Part shown: positions 4,750-5,056 of the stretch, one piece after another | Layout of the letters: every line of letters begins with the position of its first letter | Numbering within the stretch: the stretch's first letter is position 1 | From: an uncultured Beijerinckiaceae bacterium | GTDB taxonomy: Bacteria > Pseudomonadota > Alphaproteobacteria > Rhizobiales > Beijerinckiaceae | Assembly (NCBI GenBank): GCA_937873345.1 | Contig: CALMRL010000402.1 | Location: 1-5,056, forward strand | DNA: 5,056 bases | Direction of reading: 5' to 3' | Made by a program: the position numbers and the translations under genes | The notes under the pieces: model-generated | Database searches by the model: none | Told to the model about the DNA's origin: nothing | What the model saw: the letters and a program-made list of their open reading frames with translations, nothing else

Positions 4750-5056
4750 CCCTCCTTTGTCCCGCATGAGCACCGCCGACCGTGCCAAACCTCCGCGTCC
4801 GCCGCGCCGCGCGGCCCGCATCGCCGGCCGGCGAAGGTGGCGGTCATCATGGGCTCGCAGTCCGACTGGCCGGTGATGCGCCACGCCGCCGAGACGCTCG
4901 ACGCGCTCGGCGTCGCGCATGACGCCCGCATCGTCTCGGCCCACCGCACGCCGGAGCGGCTCTACGACTTCGCCCGCGGGGCGCGGGAGACGGGCTACAG
5001 CGTCATCATCGCCGGCGCCGGCGGCGCGGCCCACCTGCCGGGCATGACCGCGGCGC
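4747..5056 (+). CDS. purE: N5-carboxyaminoimidazole ribonucleotide mutase PurE (partial, 3' end outside window)
   Basis: PurE moves the carboxyl group of N5-CAIR to give CAIR in purine synthesis, after PurK; it is cytosolic and forms octamers. The family core starts at base 4837: VAVIMGSQSDWPVM (phosphate-binding MGSxSDW), RIVSAHRTPERL with the catalytic histidine, and VIIAGAGGAAHLPGM. About 73 core residues are present before the window ends; purK would be expected downstream. The start is uncertain. In-frame choices are GTG 4699, TTG 4747 (GGGAGG ten bases upstream) and GTG 4837, which would leave almost nothing before the first strand. The attractive ATG at 4766 (MSTADRAKPPRPPRRA) is in a different frame and stops after 36 codons, so a one-base loss is possible. 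TTG 4747 is used here only as the best-supported in-frame option. The gene is divergent from the antitoxin. Confidence 0.92.
   Translation, partial: MPSFVPHEHRRPCQTSASAAPRGPHRRPAKVAVIMGSQSDWPVMRHAAETLDALGVAHDARIVSAHRTPERLYDFARGARETGYSVIIAGAGGAAHLPGMTAA

Noticed and set aside
4584..4949. N-terminal extension of the antitoxin frame towards 4949
   Set aside because: It runs antisense through purE and shows no family similarity; the antitoxin is full length from 4583.
1..5056. CRISPR arrays, tRNA or rRNA genes, insertion sequences, riboswitches
   Set aside because: No regularly spaced repeats, cloverleaf sequences, transposase motifs with terminal repeats or known riboswitch cores were seen on either strand.

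Overview
The window reads as chromosomal DNA of a high-GC alphaproteobacterium, most likely of the Hyphomicrobiales (rhizobial) type. The evidence is the strong G/C preference at third codon positions in the core genes, the style of the PurE N-terminus (core starting VAVIMGSQSDW), a periplasmic-binding-type PBP-activator lipoprotein, and an RG-rich protein tail ending NSPFAKLAALKAQME. No RNA gene, insertion sequence or CRISPR array is visible.

Layout, left to right. Bases 2-193 (+) are the last 63 codons of a protein with a basic, Gly/Arg/Gln-rich tail, probably a helicase-related protein. It converges on an orphan HNH endonuclease (320-952, -). Upstream of that on the same strand lies a lipoprotein of the LpoA/branched-chain-amino-acid-binding fold (1015-2235, -). 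A 168-base spacer with two hairpins follows, then an unrecognised 179-residue protein of clearly lower GC (2404-2943, -). After another short spacer comes a polyamine-type (PotD/PotF-like) periplasmic binding protein (3034-4065, -). Directly upstream of it are a RelE/ParE-family toxin (4078-4353, -) and its antitoxin (4350-4583, -). At the right edge the purine gene purE (4747-5056, +, running off the window) is transcribed divergently from the toxin-antitoxin pair.

How the genes relate. The antitoxin, toxin and binding-protein genes are packed as one apparent transcription unit. Antitoxin and toxin overlap by four bases (GTGA), and the binding-protein ribosome site uses the final A of the toxin stop codon. 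The other genes look like single core genes (purE, the lipoprotein, the helicase tail) with lower-GC accessory genes placed between them (the HNH gene and the 179-residue protein). No ABC permease or ATPase accompanies the binding protein.

I do not see a clearly new multi-gene system. The points most worth checking are the binding-protein gene attached to the toxin-antitoxin pair, a tiny leader reading frame coupled to the antitoxin start, the unrecognised low-GC gene, and the ambiguous (possibly frameshifted) start of purE.
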